A stretch of DNA of 64,000 bases from Grimontia hollisae CIP 101886 (GCF_000176515.1 NZ_ADAQ01000013.1:459361-523360), one strand, 5' to 3'. Counted from the stretch's first letter, positions 19,285-29,510 are shown. Made by a program: numbers and translations. The notes: generated by a model not told the origin, from the sequence alone.

Positions 19285-19626
19285 AGTCATTCCTCGGATC
19301 GTTCCAATGTTATCATTTTGTGTATTACTCGCCTTTTGAGGACAAGGATCAATGGTTGTCAGAATTCTGAAGCATAACGTTAATAGTAGGAAAATTACAC
19401 CTCGAATTGCGTGTGGTCATTAGTTTCCATCTGTAAAGTTTGCGATAATGCTTTTTCATCCTAGGAATTGCCGATAGTGCATCGACAGACCAATCTCATG
19501 GCTCTGATTGCGGGTCATTTATCGCCACCAGCCTATTCAAATCATAGGCTAAGCGTTAACGCCACGTGATATGCCTTTAAAGATGCAGTCGGCTACATTA
19601 TTCAAATAACTACTGAGAGTCTTTAT
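19285..19626. other. Divergent intergenic region folE/moeA, no gene seen
   Basis: These 342 bases separate divergent folE and moeA and must contain both promoters. I looked for a molybdenum-cofactor riboswitch before moeA and could not recognise one. No open frame with a ribosome site stands out. Confidence 0.6.
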
Positions 19627-20862
19627 ATGGGTTGCTGCGATACACCAGGATTGATGCCTATACCAACAGCCATCACTACCCTTCTTGAAAACACGACGCC
19701 ACTGACACAGACAGAAGTGGTCTCGCTGGTGGATGCCCAAAACCGCATTACTGCTGAGGATATCCGTTCTCCATTAAATGTACCGCCTTTTGCAAATTCT
19801 GCGATGGATGGCTATGCGCTGCGCATTGCCGATCTTGCTGAAAGCAACACGCTAAAACTGGCAGGCCGTTCATTTGCCGGTGTGCCGTTTGAGGGGAAAT
19901 GGCCTAAAGGCAGCTGTATTCGCATCATGACAGGTGCAGAAGTACCGGAAGGTGCCGATGCCGTGATCATGCAAGAGCAAGCCATTGCCGAAGGCGATAA
20001 CATTACCTTCACTGCAAGTGCAAAACCACAGCAAAACATCCGCCCAATCGGTGATGACGTAAAAGCAGGCGACGTGGTTATCCCCAAAGGCACCCTGCTG
20101 ACACCACGAGAAGTGCCGATGCTGGCAACACTGGGTATTGCCACCGTCACTGTCATGCGTAAACCCAAAGTGGCTTTTTTTTCCACGGGTGACGAGTTGC
20201 GCCAAGTCGGTGAACCCTTGGGCAAAGGCGAAATTTACGACAGCAACCGCTACACCATCCGTGCCTTGCTTGAGAAACTGCACTGTGAAGCTATCGACCT
20301 CGGCGTTATCCCAGACTGCCCAGAAAAGCTTCGTGACGCATTCCTTAAAGCTGCTGATCTAGCTGATGTGATCATCACTTCCGGCGGTGTCAGCGTGGGT
20401 GAAGCCGACTACACCAAAGACATTCTGGCCCAGGAAGGTGAAGTCGGTTTTTGGAAAATTGCCATCAAACCGGGTAAGCCATTTGCATTCGGTAAAGTGA
20501 AAAATGCCCTTTTTTGTGGTCTGCCAGGTAACCCTGTCTCTGTGCTGGTCACGCTACATGTGTTGGTTCAGCCCCTTCTGGCCAAACTTGCGGGCCATTC
20601 CCGTTGGCAACCCGCCATAACCCTGAAAGCCAAAGCGGAGACCCGCTTTAAAAAAGTACCGGGGCGTACGGACTATCAGCGCGCTATTTATCGTACTAAC
20701 GAAAACGGTGAACTGGTTGTTGCAAGCACGGGAAATCAGGGCTCAGGCGCCTTCAGTTCACTTTCCATAGCAAACTGCTTTGCTGTGCTGGAGCAAGAGC
20801 GTGGTCATATTGACGTGGGTGAAACAGTCACCATTGAACCATTCAGTGCAATACTCAATTAA
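19627..20862 (+). CDS. moeA: Molybdopterin molybdenumtransferase MoeA
   Basis: MoeA inserts molybdate into adenylylated molybdopterin. The 411-residue protein has PFANSAMDGYA near residue 60, the FFSTGDEL and IYDSNRY segments, TSGGVSVGEADY and GLPGNPVSVLV, all typical. It is followed after eight bases by moeB, the usual moeAB operon. Confidence 0.96.
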   Translation: MGCCDTPGLMPIPTAITTLLENTTPLTQTEVVSLVDAQNRITAEDIRSPLNVPPFANSAMDGYALRIADLAESNTLKLAGRSFAGVPFEGKWPKGSCIRIMTGAEVPEGADAVIMQEQAIAEGDNITFTASAKPQQNIRPIGDDVKAGDVVIPKGTLLTPREVPMLATLGIATVTVMRKPKVAFFSTGDELRQVGEPLGKGEIYDSNRYTIRALLEKLHCEAIDLGVIPDCPEKLRDAFLKAADLADVIITSGGVSVGEADYTKDILAQEGEVGFWKIAIKPGKPFAFGKVKNALFCGLPGNPVSVLVTLHVLVQPLLAKLAGHSRWQPAITLKAKAETRFKKVPGRTDYQRAIYRTNENGELVVASTGNQGSGAFSSLSIANCFAVLEQERGHIDVGETVTIEPFSAILN

Positions 20863-20870
20863 GGGCTCAC

Positions 20871-21620
20871 GTGGACATTCTCTCTCCAGAAGAAGAACTC
20901 CGGTATAACCGTCAGATCATACTGCGCCAGTTTGACTTCGACGGTCAGGAAGCGCTGAAAAAAGGGCGGATTCTGGTACTGGGTGCCGGCGGCCTTGGAT
21001 GTGCCGCCACACAGTACCTTGCGGCAGCGGGCATCGGTACACTCACTTTGATTGATGATGACAGGGTTGAACTCTCGAACCTTCAGCGTCAGGTGCTACA
21101 CAGCGATGCGACCATCGGTGAGTTAAAAGTAGAATCTGCGGCGAAATCACTGCGTCAGCTTAACCCGCACACCAAGGTTGAAACCATCGCAGAACGGTTA
21201 AGTGATGATGCAATAAAAACGCTGATCGACCAGCATGATTTGGTGGTAGATTGCAGCGACAATGTCCAGACCAGAAACCAGCTCAACCGGCTCTGCCATG
21301 AGACCCGGACGCCTTTGGTCAGTGGCGCCGCCATTCGCCTTGAAGGACAGATCGCTGTGTTTACATACCGTGACGAAGAAGCATGTTACCAATGTTTAAG
21401 TGCACTGTTTGGTGAGCAGGCGTTAAGTTGTGTTGAGGCCGGTATCCTCTCTCCCGTGGTGGGGATCATCGGTGCCACTCAGGCATTAGAAGCCATTAAA
21501 CTGTTATCAGGCTTTGCGCCTGCACCAACCGGCAAAGTGATGCTCTACGATGCAATGAGCAGCGAATGGCGGTGCTTCAACCTACCTAAACACCCTGCAT
21601 GCTCTGTCTGCAATCGTTAA
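20871..21620 (+). CDS. moeB: Molybdopterin-synthase adenylyltransferase MoeB
   Basis: MoeB adenylates the C-terminus of MoaD before sulfur transfer. The 249-residue E1-like protein has the nucleotide-binding LGAGGLGC, the RQVLHSDATIGELK segment and two zinc CxxC pairs (CYQC and, at the C-terminus, CSVC). The start is GTG with AAGGG (20861-20865) overlapping the moeA stop. Confidence 0.95.
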   Translation: MDILSPEEELRYNRQIILRQFDFDGQEALKKGRILVLGAGGLGCAATQYLAAAGIGTLTLIDDDRVELSNLQRQVLHSDATIGELKVESAAKSLRQLNPHTKVETIAERLSDDAIKTLIDQHDLVVDCSDNVQTRNQLNRLCHETRTPLVSGAAIRLEGQIAVFTYRDEEACYQCLSALFGEQALSCVEAGILSPVVGIIGATQALEAIKLLSGFAPAPTGKVMLYDAMSSEWRCFNLPKHPACSVCNR

Positions 21621-21755
21621 CATTCACTTCTTTGGTGCAGTGACACCTTTCTCAATATTGATAAATATCGACTACATTTAAAGCAACATATGCCGTTTCA
21701 GAATGCTGAGACGGCCTTCTCATTTTCCTTGCATTAGGGAGACATCAACTCGGCG

Positions 21756-23375
21756 ATGATAAAAACCATCTCGATCGTTCTTGTCATACTCGGCATGCTC
21801 GCCCTTATCTCGGCGCTCAAATCCTCTATTGCACTATACCGGCGCGATCGCTATCCGTCCTCATTCAGTTTTATCCCCGTCATGCTTGGATTTGTCTTGG
21901 GTTACGTCGTATTCGCAGGCTTTTTATCCCGTCAACCTGCCGCAACAACCGTTGAACTGATTGTCGCCATGGTGTTTTTTGGAGGAGGTATTTTCTGTGT
22001 GATGATCTTTGGCGTTGTCTCGCAAAGTATGGAGCGCATCGCGTTTGCTGAGTTTCAACAAAGACACAACAAATCCCATGACCCCCTAACAGGGCTTTCC
22101 AACCGGCATTTCTTGCTGAAAACAATTACTCGCCAAGCCGTTGATTTTGAAGCTTCACAACAACGCTTTGCCATTATCATCATTGATATCAATAACTTTA
22201 ACAATATCAACGAAGTGTTCGGTCACCAGAAAGGCGATATGTTACTCGCACAATTTTCAACCCGGTTGAAAGAGTTCGTTGATGAGGAAATCTTCCTCGC
22301 CCGATCAAGTGATAACCGTTTCACCCTGGTTTTAAATGACCATGAAACGGTCAATATCGCGCAATACATCGAAAATATGCAGGACTATCTGGATCATCCT
22401 CTTACGATCAATGACCATGACATTAACCTGACAAACACCGTCGGTGTCGCCCTTTTCCCTGAACACGCTGACAATGCTGAGGACATCCTAAAGCGTGCAG
22501 AGGTCGCCATGTATAACGCCAAGCGTATCCAAGCCCCTTACGCAATTTATGAACCTGCGGTCTCCAGCCATTTCTATGACCATACTGAGCTAGCAACCCT
22601 GCTGCACAGTGCAATGCAAACCATGGATTTCGAGCTCCATTTCCAGCCTGTGCTGAATATACACAACCCACATCAGACCACGTTTGAAGCGCTTATACGG
22701 TGGCCATTAGGAGACGGCTACAGTGTCGGCCCAGATGATTTCATTCCCATTGCCGAACAGATCAATACCATCAAACACATTACACACTGGGTGCTGGAAA
22801 CGAGTGTCGCGCAGCTGGCGGTTTGGCGGAGTCAGTCCCTCACGCCACACATTCAGGTCAACCTGTCAGCAAAGGATATTGAAGATGATTCTCTGGCAGC
22901 ATACCTGTCAAAACTCCTCAAACGTTACGCCATTAATCCTGCTCAGTTAACATTAGAGGTCACTGAAACCAGCATGATGCAAAACCTAGTCAAAACGCGC
23001 AGAGTATTGGAGAAAATCAAAAAACTCGGCGTATCACTCAGTATCGATGATTTTGGCACCGGTTTTTCTTCTCTCTCCGTCCTGAGTAACATGCCGATCG
23101 ATGAAATAAAAATTGATCGCAGTTTTGTCACAGATCTGCTCTACAGCAGTAATCACGAAGCTATCGTAAGATCAACAATTTACCTTGCCCATAGTCTTGA
23201 CTGCCGGGTTGTTGCGGAAGGCGTTGAAACCGAAGCACTGGGACAATACCTGATCTCCATAGGTTGCGACAAACTCCAGGGATACTGGTATGGCCGCCCG
23301 ATGAACCTTGCCCAAACCGACGCCTGGTTGAATGAAACTTTTTTGGTCAACTCACGTGTTGTCAGTCAAAACTGA
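21756..23375 (+). CDS. Membrane GGDEF-EAL protein, probable c-di-GMP phosphodiesterase
   Basis: This 539-residue protein has two to three N-terminal membrane segments, a GGDEF domain (about 105-270) and an EAL domain (about 280-530). The GGDEF signature is replaced by SSDNR, so cyclase activity is not expected. The EAL domain keeps EALIRW, NLSAKD, EVTETS, IDDFGTG, DEIKIDRSF and AEGVET, so c-di-GMP hydrolysis is likely. It is transcribed alone between moeB and the pst operon. Confidence 0.9.
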   Translation: MIKTISIVLVILGMLALISALKSSIALYRRDRYPSSFSFIPVMLGFVLGYVVFAGFLSRQPAATTVELIVAMVFFGGGIFCVMIFGVVSQSMERIAFAEFQQRHNKSHDPLTGLSNRHFLLKTITRQAVDFEASQQRFAIIIIDINNFNNINEVFGHQKGDMLLAQFSTRLKEFVDEEIFLARSSDNRFTLVLNDHETVNIAQYIENMQDYLDHPLTINDHDINLTNTVGVALFPEHADNAEDILKRAEVAMYNAKRIQAPYAIYEPAVSSHFYDHTELATLLHSAMQTMDFELHFQPVLNIHNPHQTTFEALIRWPLGDGYSVGPDDFIPIAEQINTIKHITHWVLETSVAQLAVWRSQSLTPHIQVNLSAKDIEDDSLAAYLSKLLKRYAINPAQLTLEVTETSMMQNLVKTRRVLEKIKKLGVSLSIDDFGTGFSSLSVLSNMPIDEIKIDRSFVTDLLYSSNHEAIVRSTIYLAHSLDCRVVAEGVETEALGQYLISIGCDKLQGYWYGRPMNLAQTDAWLNETFLVNSRVVSQN

Positions 23376-23475
23376 CACCGCCACAACATCCTCTCTCGCA
23401 TCAGCTATACATTGAAACACAGCACCTGAATCCCACTTTATTCCGTCATCAATGCTTAATTTTGCTGAAACAAAC

Positions 23476-23515
23476 CTGTCATAAAAGCGACCTAAAGTTG
23501 TCACCGTTGGTTCAT
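23476..23515 (+). promoter_or_regulatory. Tandem PhoB boxes upstream of pstS
   Basis: Four 7-base units recur at exactly 11-base spacing: CTGTCAT (23476), GCGACCT (23487), TTGTCAC (23498) and GGTTCAT (23509). The first is a perfect Pho-box half-site and the third matches five of seven. The 11-base period and position 40 bases before pstS fit PhoB activation under phosphate limitation. Confidence 0.75.
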
Positions 23516-23555
23516 ACACCGCCCTCTCAAAAGGCGACAATTTAGGAAACCTCTC

Positions 23556-24377
23556 ATGAAATCAAATATTTTCAGTGTACTTTGTCTGACAGGTGCGCTG
23601 GTAGCACAGGCGGCAACAGCTCAGGAAACCATCACGGTATCTGGCTCAACGTCTGTCACGGAAGTGATGGAAGTGCTGGCTGAAACTTACCAACGCCAAC
23701 ACAACAACATTTTTATTGAAGTACAGGGAACCGGCTCCTCTGCGGGAGTAAAAGCGGCAAAGAATGGTACGTCAATGTTCGGTATGGCTTCACGTGCGCT
23801 AAAAGAGGATGAAAAGGAACCGTCCCTGAAAGCAACAGTGATTGCCCGTGACGGCATTGCAATAGTGGTGAACAACGCAAACGCCCTGGACAACCTGACG
23901 ATTGAAGAAATCGCTCAAATCTACCGTGGAGAAGTGCAAAATTGGTCACAGGTGGGTGGCGAAAATAAGCCTATCGTTGTTGTGACCCGTGACGCCGCAT
24001 CCGGTACCCGCGGCGCATTTGAAGACATCATGGGCCTGAAACGCGACGTCAACGGCATAACAGTCTCTGCTATTTCCCAGCGGGCACAGGTCGGCAACGG
24101 TAACGGTGTCATTAAAACCATTGTCGCAAACAACCCCTTTGCTATCGGGTACATTTCTCTCGGCTCTGTCGATGAGTCACTGAAAGCGGTGAAGGTTAAT
24201 GGTGTGGCCCCAACGCCTGAAGCAGTAGCCGCCGGTGATTACAAAGTTGCACGTCCTTTCTTGGTCCTGAGCAAAGCTGGCGAACCTTCACCCGCTGCGG
24301 ATGCATTCTTGAACTGGGTCATGTCCGCAGAGGGACAGAAAATCGTATCAAACCAAGGCTATGTGCCAGTGAATTAG
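23556..24377 (+). CDS. pstS: Periplasmic phosphate-binding protein PstS
   Basis: PstS captures phosphate in the periplasm for the Pst importer. The 273-residue protein has a signal peptide ending near AQAATA-QE, then TVSGSTSVTEVME and the phosphate-binding segments GTGSSAG and RDAASGTRGAFED. It belongs to the shorter PstS group, unlike the roughly 346-residue E. coli protein. It leads pstSCAB and is separated from pstC by a hairpin. Confidence 0.95.
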   Translation: MKSNIFSVLCLTGALVAQAATAQETITVSGSTSVTEVMEVLAETYQRQHNNIFIEVQGTGSSAGVKAAKNGTSMFGMASRALKEDEKEPSLKATVIARDGIAIVVNNANALDNLTIEEIAQIYRGEVQNWSQVGGENKPIVVVTRDAASGTRGAFEDIMGLKRDVNGITVSAISQRAQVGNGNGVIKTIVANNPFAIGYISLGSVDESLKAVKVNGVAPTPEAVAAGDYKVARPFLVLSKAGEPSPAADAFLNWVMSAEGQKIVSNQGYVPVN

Positions 24378-24395
24378 TTTTTAATACCCTGATCT

Positions 24396-24420
24396 GTGGC
24401 CTTTTGACCAGGCCACTTTT
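24396..24420 (+). terminator. Hairpin between pstS and pstC, partial terminator
   Basis: GTGGCCT and AGGCCAC with a seven-base loop precede TTTT, 18 bases after pstS. It may let more pstS than pstCAB transcript accumulate, as is common for binding-protein genes. Confidence 0.6.
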
Positions 24421-24461
24421 AAATCTTCTTACTGCATTTTTGGATAAAGCAGAGAATCGCT

Positions 24462-25373
24462 ATGAATATCGCAACTCAACAGTCCATTACGTTGCCAAAA
24501 AGGAAACTCGGGCAAAGTAAACGTCGTGACTGGCGCGAGGAAATCTTCCGTTTCCTTTTTTTGACCGCCGCAACCCTGGGCGTGCTTTCCTTAGCCACAA
24601 TTGGCTACTTTATTTTCCGCGAAGGTTTTCCAGCGATGCAGGAAGCCGGCGTGACCGGCATTGTAACAGGGGCTGAATGGCTTCCTCCCGCTCTGTATGG
24701 CATCGCCCCAATGATTGTTGCATCGCTGGTATCAACCGCAGGTGCTATCGCGCTGGGTGTACCGGTCGCAGTACTGACTGCCATATTTATCGCTGAAGTG
24801 GCGCCAAAATGGCTGGCTAATATTGTCCGTCCAGCGGTAGAGCTTCTCGCAGGCATTCCTTCGGTGGTTTATGGTTTCTTTGGCCTTGTCATCATCGTAC
24901 CCATGATCCAGGATGTCTTTAATGTTCCGGCGGGAAACACATTACTGGCTGGCATTATCGTTCTGGCTGTCATGATCTTGCCAACCGTCATTACCGTGTC
25001 TGAAACCTCGCTGCGCGCCGTGCCTAAAACCTATAAGGAAGGCTCACTGGCACTCGGGGCCTCTTCGATGTTCACGACGTTTAAACTGCTGGTCCCTGCT
25101 GCACGCTCCGGCATCATGACGGGCGTTGTCCTCGGAATCGCAAGGGCGCTGGGTGAAACCATGGCAATCATCATGGTGATGGGTAACGCACCGGCTATGC
25201 CAAGTGGGTTGCTTGAATCCGCCCGAACCCTGACTGCCAATATTGCTCTTGAAATGTCTTATGCCTCCGGTATTCATGCCAGCGCCTTGTATGCGACAGG
25301 CATCGTTCTGCTGGTCTTTGTCATGATCCTGAACGCGTCTCTGCTTTACCTAAACCGCGAAAAAGCGAGATAA
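24462..25373 (+). CDS. pstC: Phosphate ABC transporter permease PstC
   Basis: PstC is one of the two inner-membrane channel subunits of the phosphate importer. The 303-residue protein has six hydrophobic segments and the ATPase-coupling EAA-type loop around KTYKEGSLALGAS. It is followed after five bases by pstA. Confidence 0.95.
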   Translation: MNIATQQSITLPKRKLGQSKRRDWREEIFRFLFLTAATLGVLSLATIGYFIFREGFPAMQEAGVTGIVTGAEWLPPALYGIAPMIVASLVSTAGAIALGVPVAVLTAIFIAEVAPKWLANIVRPAVELLAGIPSVVYGFFGLVIIVPMIQDVFNVPAGNTLLAGIIVLAVMILPTVITVSETSLRAVPKTYKEGSLALGASSMFTTFKLLVPAARSGIMTGVVLGIARALGETMAIIMVMGNAPAMPSGLLESARTLTANIALEMSYASGIHASALYATGIVLLVFVMILNASLLYLNREKAR

Positions 25374-25378
25374 TCACT

Positions 25379-26224
25379 ATGCTTACCCGTCAAATGAAAG
25401 ACAACATCTCACTGATTACCGTTTGGGCTGCTGCCGCAACCACTATCGGTTTCCTGTTCTGGATTATCTGGTACATCCTGAGTAATGGCCTGCAATATGT
25501 TGATTGGGCATTTGTTACCGGTGATTACACCCGGATCGGTGAACAATCTGGTATCTGGCCGATGATTGTTTCTACTCTCTATATGATTATCGCGTCCATC
25601 ATTGTCGCGGCCCCCATCGGTATCATGACCGCCATCTACTTGACTGAATACGCAAGTGTCGGCAGCCGTACAGTAAAAGTGATTCGCTTTTGTACCGAGT
25701 CACTGGCAGGTATTCCATCGATTATCTTTGGTCTGTTCGGTATGACCTTTTTTGTTGCCGTACTTGGCCTTGGTTTTTCTATCCTGTCCGGAGCACTGAC
25801 ACTGAGCATCCTTATTCTGCCGGTCATCATCCGCACGACAGAAGAAGCGCTGATGGCTGTTCCACAAGCCTACCGTGAAGGTGCTTATGGTCTGGGTGCA
25901 TCAAAGAGTTACACCATTTGGACATTGATTCTACCCAGTGCCATGCCGGGTATCGTCACATCCATCATTTTGAGTGTAGGCCGTGTCATCGGCGAATCTG
26001 CACCGGTATTTCTAACCGCAGGCATGGTGGCACGCATCCCAGAAAGCGTGCTGGACTCTGGACGCACACTGACTGTACATCTTTATAAATTAACCCAGGA
26101 GCTCTACACCATTCACGAATGGAATCAGGCCTATGCCACCGCGACAGTTCTGATTGTTGTTGTGCTGCTTATCAACATGCTGACCAAATTTATCGCCAGC
26201 AAATTCAGCAAAGCCACTTACTGA
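25379..26224 (+). CDS. pstA: Phosphate ABC transporter permease PstA
   Basis: PstA pairs with PstC to form the membrane channel. The 281-residue protein has six hydrophobic segments and a coupling loop around [14 protein letters not shown]. The gene lies between pstC (5-base gap) and pstB (17-base gap). Confidence 0.95.
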   Translation: MLTRQMKDNISLITVWAAAATTIGFLFWIIWYILSNGLQYVDWAFVTGDYTRIGEQSGIWPMIVSTLYMIIASIIVAAPIGIMTAIYLTEYASVGSRTVKVIRFCTESLAGIPSIIFGLFGMTFFVAVLGLGFSILSGALTLSILILPVIIRTTEEALMAVPQAYREGAYGLGASKSYTIWTLILPSAMPGIVTSIILSVGRVIGESAPVFLTAGMVARIPESVLDSGRTLTVHLYKLTQELYTIHEWNQAYATATVLIVVVLLINMLTKFIASKFSKATY

Positions 26225-26241
26225 GCCCGGGAGAGAAAACC

Positions 26242-27024
26242 ATGATGACTGCAACTGCCATTAAAACAACGAACAAATTCGACATCGAAAACCTGAACCT
26301 GTTTTATAACAACGGCGCTAACCACGCACTGAAAAACATCACACTGCCCATTCCAGACAAAAAAGTAACGGCACTCATTGGCCCTTCAGGTTGCGGTAAA
26401 TCCACCCTGCTCCGTTGCCTGAATCGGATGAATGATTTGATTGAAGGGGTAAAAATTACCGGACGGGTGAAAATGGACAGTGAGGATATCTATGGCGACA
26501 TTGATATTGCCAGCCTGCGTATTAAGGTCGGTATGGTATTCCAAAAGCCCAACCCCTTCCCGATGAGCATCTATGACAATGTGGCATACGGTTTGCGCGC
26601 ACAGGGGGTGAAAGACAAACAAATACTCGACGAAGTGGTTGAAAAAAGCCTGCGGGGTGCAGCGCTTTGGGACGAAGTAAAAGACCGCTTGAAATCCCAT
26701 GCGTTTGGTTTGTCAGGGGGACAACAGCAGCGTCTGTGTATCGCCCGTACTATCGCCATGGAACCCGAAGTGATTCTGATGGATGAGCCGACATCCGCCC
26801 TTGACCCTATCGCGACCAAAAAAATTGAGGATCTGATGCAGGCGCTTAAAAAGGATTACACCATCGTGATCGTTACCCACTCCATGCAGCAAGCGCGCCG
26901 TATTTCAGACCGTACTGCCTTCTTCCTGATGGGAGAACTGGTCGAGCATGATGACACAGTAAACCTGTTTACTCATCCCCGGGATGCGCGTACCCGTGGC
27001 TATGTGAACGGCGATTTTGGCTAA
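26242..27024 (+). CDS. pstB: Phosphate ABC transporter ATP-binding protein PstB
   Basis: PstB hydrolyses ATP to drive phosphate uptake. The 260-residue protein has Walker [10 protein letters not shown], signature LSGGQQQR and Walker B VILMDEP. The ATG at 26242 has GGGAGAG upstream; a longer frame would run into pstA. No phoU follows within the window, which is typical of the additional pst operon found in Vibrio. Confidence 0.96.
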   Translation: MMTATAIKTTNKFDIENLNLFYNNGANHALKNITLPIPDKKVTALIGPSGCGKSTLLRCLNRMNDLIEGVKITGRVKMDSEDIYGDIDIASLRIKVGMVFQKPNPFPMSIYDNVAYGLRAQGVKDKQILDEVVEKSLRGAALWDEVKDRLKSHAFGLSGGQQQRLCIARTIAMEPEVILMDEPTSALDPIATKKIEDLMQALKKDYTIVIVTHSMQQARRISDRTAFFLMGELVEHDDTVNLFTHPRDARTRGYVNGDFG

Positions 27025-27037
27025 CTCGAAAAAGATC

Positions 27038-27060
27038 CTGCCCCCATTTCTGGGGGCATG
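27038..27060 (+). terminator. Hairpin after pstB, possible terminator
   Basis: GCCCCCA and TGGGGGC pair around a short TTTC loop 13 bases after pstB. There is no T run, so intrinsic termination is uncertain. Confidence 0.4.
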
Positions 27061-27266
27061 CATGTCCTGAGTCAATACAAGAATTGAAAATAACCATCTG
27101 ATATTTATAAAATTTTATCAAGCCCGTTAATGAATCGTTAGTGCTGTCTGTAAAAAGAATAACGCACGTACAAATTACGCAATAAACTCCCCATTTGATA
27201 CATTTCTGACTTGCTAACAGACTAAGATTCATAATAATCATGGAACCAAGTTAATCAGGCGCTGTC

Positions 27267-27287
27267 TCTACGTGACAAACATGTAGA
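27267..27287. promoter_or_regulatory. Inverted repeat upstream of the META lipoprotein gene
   Basis: TCTACGTG and CATGTAGA flank ACAAA and match as an inverted repeat at seven of eight positions, 30 bases before the start codon. It may be an operator, but I cannot name a regulator. Confidence 0.3.
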
Positions 27288-27317
27288 AACACTCAGAACG
27301 TCAATCTGGAGTACATA

Positions 27318-27764
27318 ATGAAAAAGATGGCAATCGCTATGTTGGTCGCCCCTGCAATTCTGGCAGGCTGTGCCACCAACACGTCAGGTAATGGTGATGC
27401 GATGGAAGTGTCTCAAGCAAACATGCAGCATCATAACTGGGTTTTGGAAAGCGTAGATGGTCAACCACTGAACCTGCCGGAAGGTTTCGCTGCACCTAAC
27501 CTGGAAATTGGTGAGTCATTCACGGCAAATGGCCATGGCGGTTGTAACCGTTATTTTGGTCAGGCAGAGCTGAAAGGCGATAAGTTCCGGATCGACAAAA
27601 TGGCAAGCACCATGATGGCGTGTCCCGAGCCAGCGATGAAGCTGGAAACCGTCATGACTGACGTATTAAGCGATTGGAGCAATATCACCTTGACCAATCA
27701 AAAGCTGGTATTGGAAAACGGTGAACACGTCCTGACTTTCCAACTGCGTGACTGGGTTAACTGA
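27318..27764 (+). CDS. META-domain (HslJ-like) lipoprotein
   Basis: This 148-residue protein has a lipoprotein signal with lipobox LAGC (cysteine about residue 18) and a META domain typified by NWVLESVDGQPL, GGCNRYFG and STMMACPEPAMKLE. HslJ proteins are outer-membrane-associated and linked to novobiocin tolerance in E. coli; the molecular role is not established. It is transcribed alone and convergent with the CHASE-GGDEF gene. Confidence 0.85.
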   Translation: MKKMAIAMLVAPAILAGCATNTSGNGDAMEVSQANMQHHNWVLESVDGQPLNLPEGFAAPNLEIGESFTANGHGGCNRYFGQAELKGDKFRIDKMASTMMACPEPAMKLETVMTDVLSDWSNITLTNQKLVLENGEHVLTFQLRDWVN

Positions 27765-27790
27765 TCCCTGTTGATGCTATGTTTTGTCAA

Positions 27791-29395
27791 TCAGCCTCCC
27801 ACCGGAGGCTGATATGTTTCCGGCAGGTAAATCCAGCGATAACGTCCACGCCCTTCTGAAATAGCTTTCCCCAGTGCTATCTCGCCATAAGCCATGACAT
27901 TAGACGCATCAAGCAAAGCGGCTTCCAGCATGGTCACACCACCAATCGATATAGAGATCACCTCATCCCCTTCTTCTTTGTCAAAAGGCAAATGGAGCGT
28001 TTTAATGGCATCCATACAGGCTTCTGCCATCGGGGCGCCATCTTTGGTATTCGGCAACAGTACCGCGAAAGACGCCCCATCATAACGGGCAAGTAAGTCT
28101 CCCGGGCGCTTCAACGTATCGGAAATGGAAGAACCAATCAGTCGCATCGCCTTGTCCCCGGCCACCCGGCCATGTTTAGCGTTGTAGCGCGACATATGGT
28201 CGATTTCAATGATCATCAAACTCAGGCAAAGGTTATCGCGCTTTGTACGTCGTACTTCCGCGGCCAACATATCTTCAAAGTAATCCCGGTTGTAGAAGCC
28301 CGTTAAACCATCACTTTTAGAAAGGCGCTCCAGCTTTTTGTTTGCTTCACGCAGCGCCCGTGTTTTCTCGTCTACACGCTTTTGAATCGTCAGTGCACGA
28401 TGCTGGAGCATATAAATCAAATAGGCCAACAGGGTGAAAATCAGCACACCGATAAAGAAAATAAGGTGGGGATAAATACTCATTCTGTCACGAATATAGA
28501 ATGCCGATGGGGTCCCATATAACAGCCATTCCCGCCCGGCAAAATAGATGGGCGCAGAACGGTAACTAAGCGCTTCAGCTGGAGGCTCAGACAAGTCCAC
28601 CACATTGCTGTAAATCACGCCACTTTGGGCTGACAGCCCGCTGTCCAGCAATTTAAGATTAACGGATTCTTTTACCGTGTTATTAATGGCCATGTTGAAA
28701 ATATCTGATACATCGAACAGGGCAACGAGAAACCCTTTCAGCGTGGATTCACGCTCTGCATCTGTCTCCGGTTCACCGTAAAACACCGGGAGCAACATCA
28801 AAAAGCCGCTGTGATCCTCAAACTCCCGCTTCAGGCGGATGGCAGGTGTGGCAATCGGTACACCCCGATACCAGCTCATTTCAAGTGCCTCTTTCATCGA
28901 CGGACGTGACGCCAAGTCAAAGCCGAGCACATTCTGGTTTTCTTCATAAGGATGAATATAACGAACAGGGAAATATCGCTCCCTTTTTTCTGCCGGGATC
29001 AGGTTACCCTCTTCACTCAGTTCCACAATTTCAAACAGTGCAAACTCCAGCTCAGCTTCCGCCTCATAAAGATCCCGGTTTTCACCACTGACAATTTCTG
29101 CCCATTGCATGGATTTGATGGTGAGGTGTCTGTCCATCACAGCCTGGGACAAACCCACAAAGACCGTTTCGTTGATTTGCTCACTCATCAGCAACTGGTT
29201 ACGAAGTGCATACATCAACTCGATGCCAATGTTCAGTTCTCTACCCAGGGACAAGGCGGCGTTTTCAACATCTTTTTGGATTTCATGCTTAATGGATTGC
29301 TGTTCCGACTGGTAAAGTGACATGGCAGCGAGAAACGAAAAAAACAGCCCAACTAAGACTGTAAGTACCGTTGAATAGAAAACCCGCTTTGCCAT
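27791..29395 (-). CDS. CHASE-domain sensor with degenerate GGDEF domain
   Basis: The protein has a first membrane segment near the N-terminus, a periplasmic sensory domain resembling CHASE (with RYIHPYEENQNVLGFD and the YRGVPIATPAIRL segment), a second membrane segment, a coiled linker and a C-terminal GGDEF domain. The catalytic signature reads YDGASF instead of GGEEF, so cyclase activity is doubtful. The ATG at 29395 (MAKRVFYS) is preferred to an in-frame TTG at 29422. It may act as a binding or scaffold protein in c-di-GMP control. Confidence 0.82.
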   Translation of the reverse strand: MAKRVFYSTVLTVLVGLFFSFLAAMSLYQSEQQSIKHEIQKDVENAALSLGRELNIGIELMYALRNQLLMSEQINETVFVGLSQAVMDRHLTIKSMQWAEIVSGENRDLYEAEAELEFALFEIVELSEEGNLIPAEKRERYFPVRYIHPYEENQNVLGFDLASRPSMKEALEMSWYRGVPIATPAIRLKREFEDHSGFLMLLPVFYGEPETDAERESTLKGFLVALFDVSDIFNMAINNTVKESVNLKLLDSGLSAQSGVIYSNVVDLSEPPAEALSYRSAPIYFAGREWLLYGTPSAFYIRDRMSIYPHLIFFIGVLIFTLLAYLIYMLQHRALTIQKRVDEKTRALREANKKLERLSKSDGLTGFYNRDYFEDMLAAEVRRTKRDNLCLSLMIIEIDHMSRYNAKHGRVAGDKAMRLIGSSISDTLKRPGDLLARYDGASFAVLLPNTKDGAPMAEACMDAIKTLHLPFDKEEGDEVISISIGGVTMLEAALLDASNVMAYGEIALGKAISEGRGRYRWIYLPETYQPPVGG

Positions 29396-29510
29396 CCCTA
29401 AACGCCCCACGTTATATGTCAACTAATTGTTGGACATAATCTTAAATCCCGCCAGCATTGGAGCATCGATACAGTACGCCCCCCTTCCCTCTGGAAGCAC
29501 TGGACACAGC

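Noticed and set aside
19400-19626. A molybdenum-cofactor riboswitch upstream of moeA
   Set aside because: I could not find the conserved stems of that class in this region.
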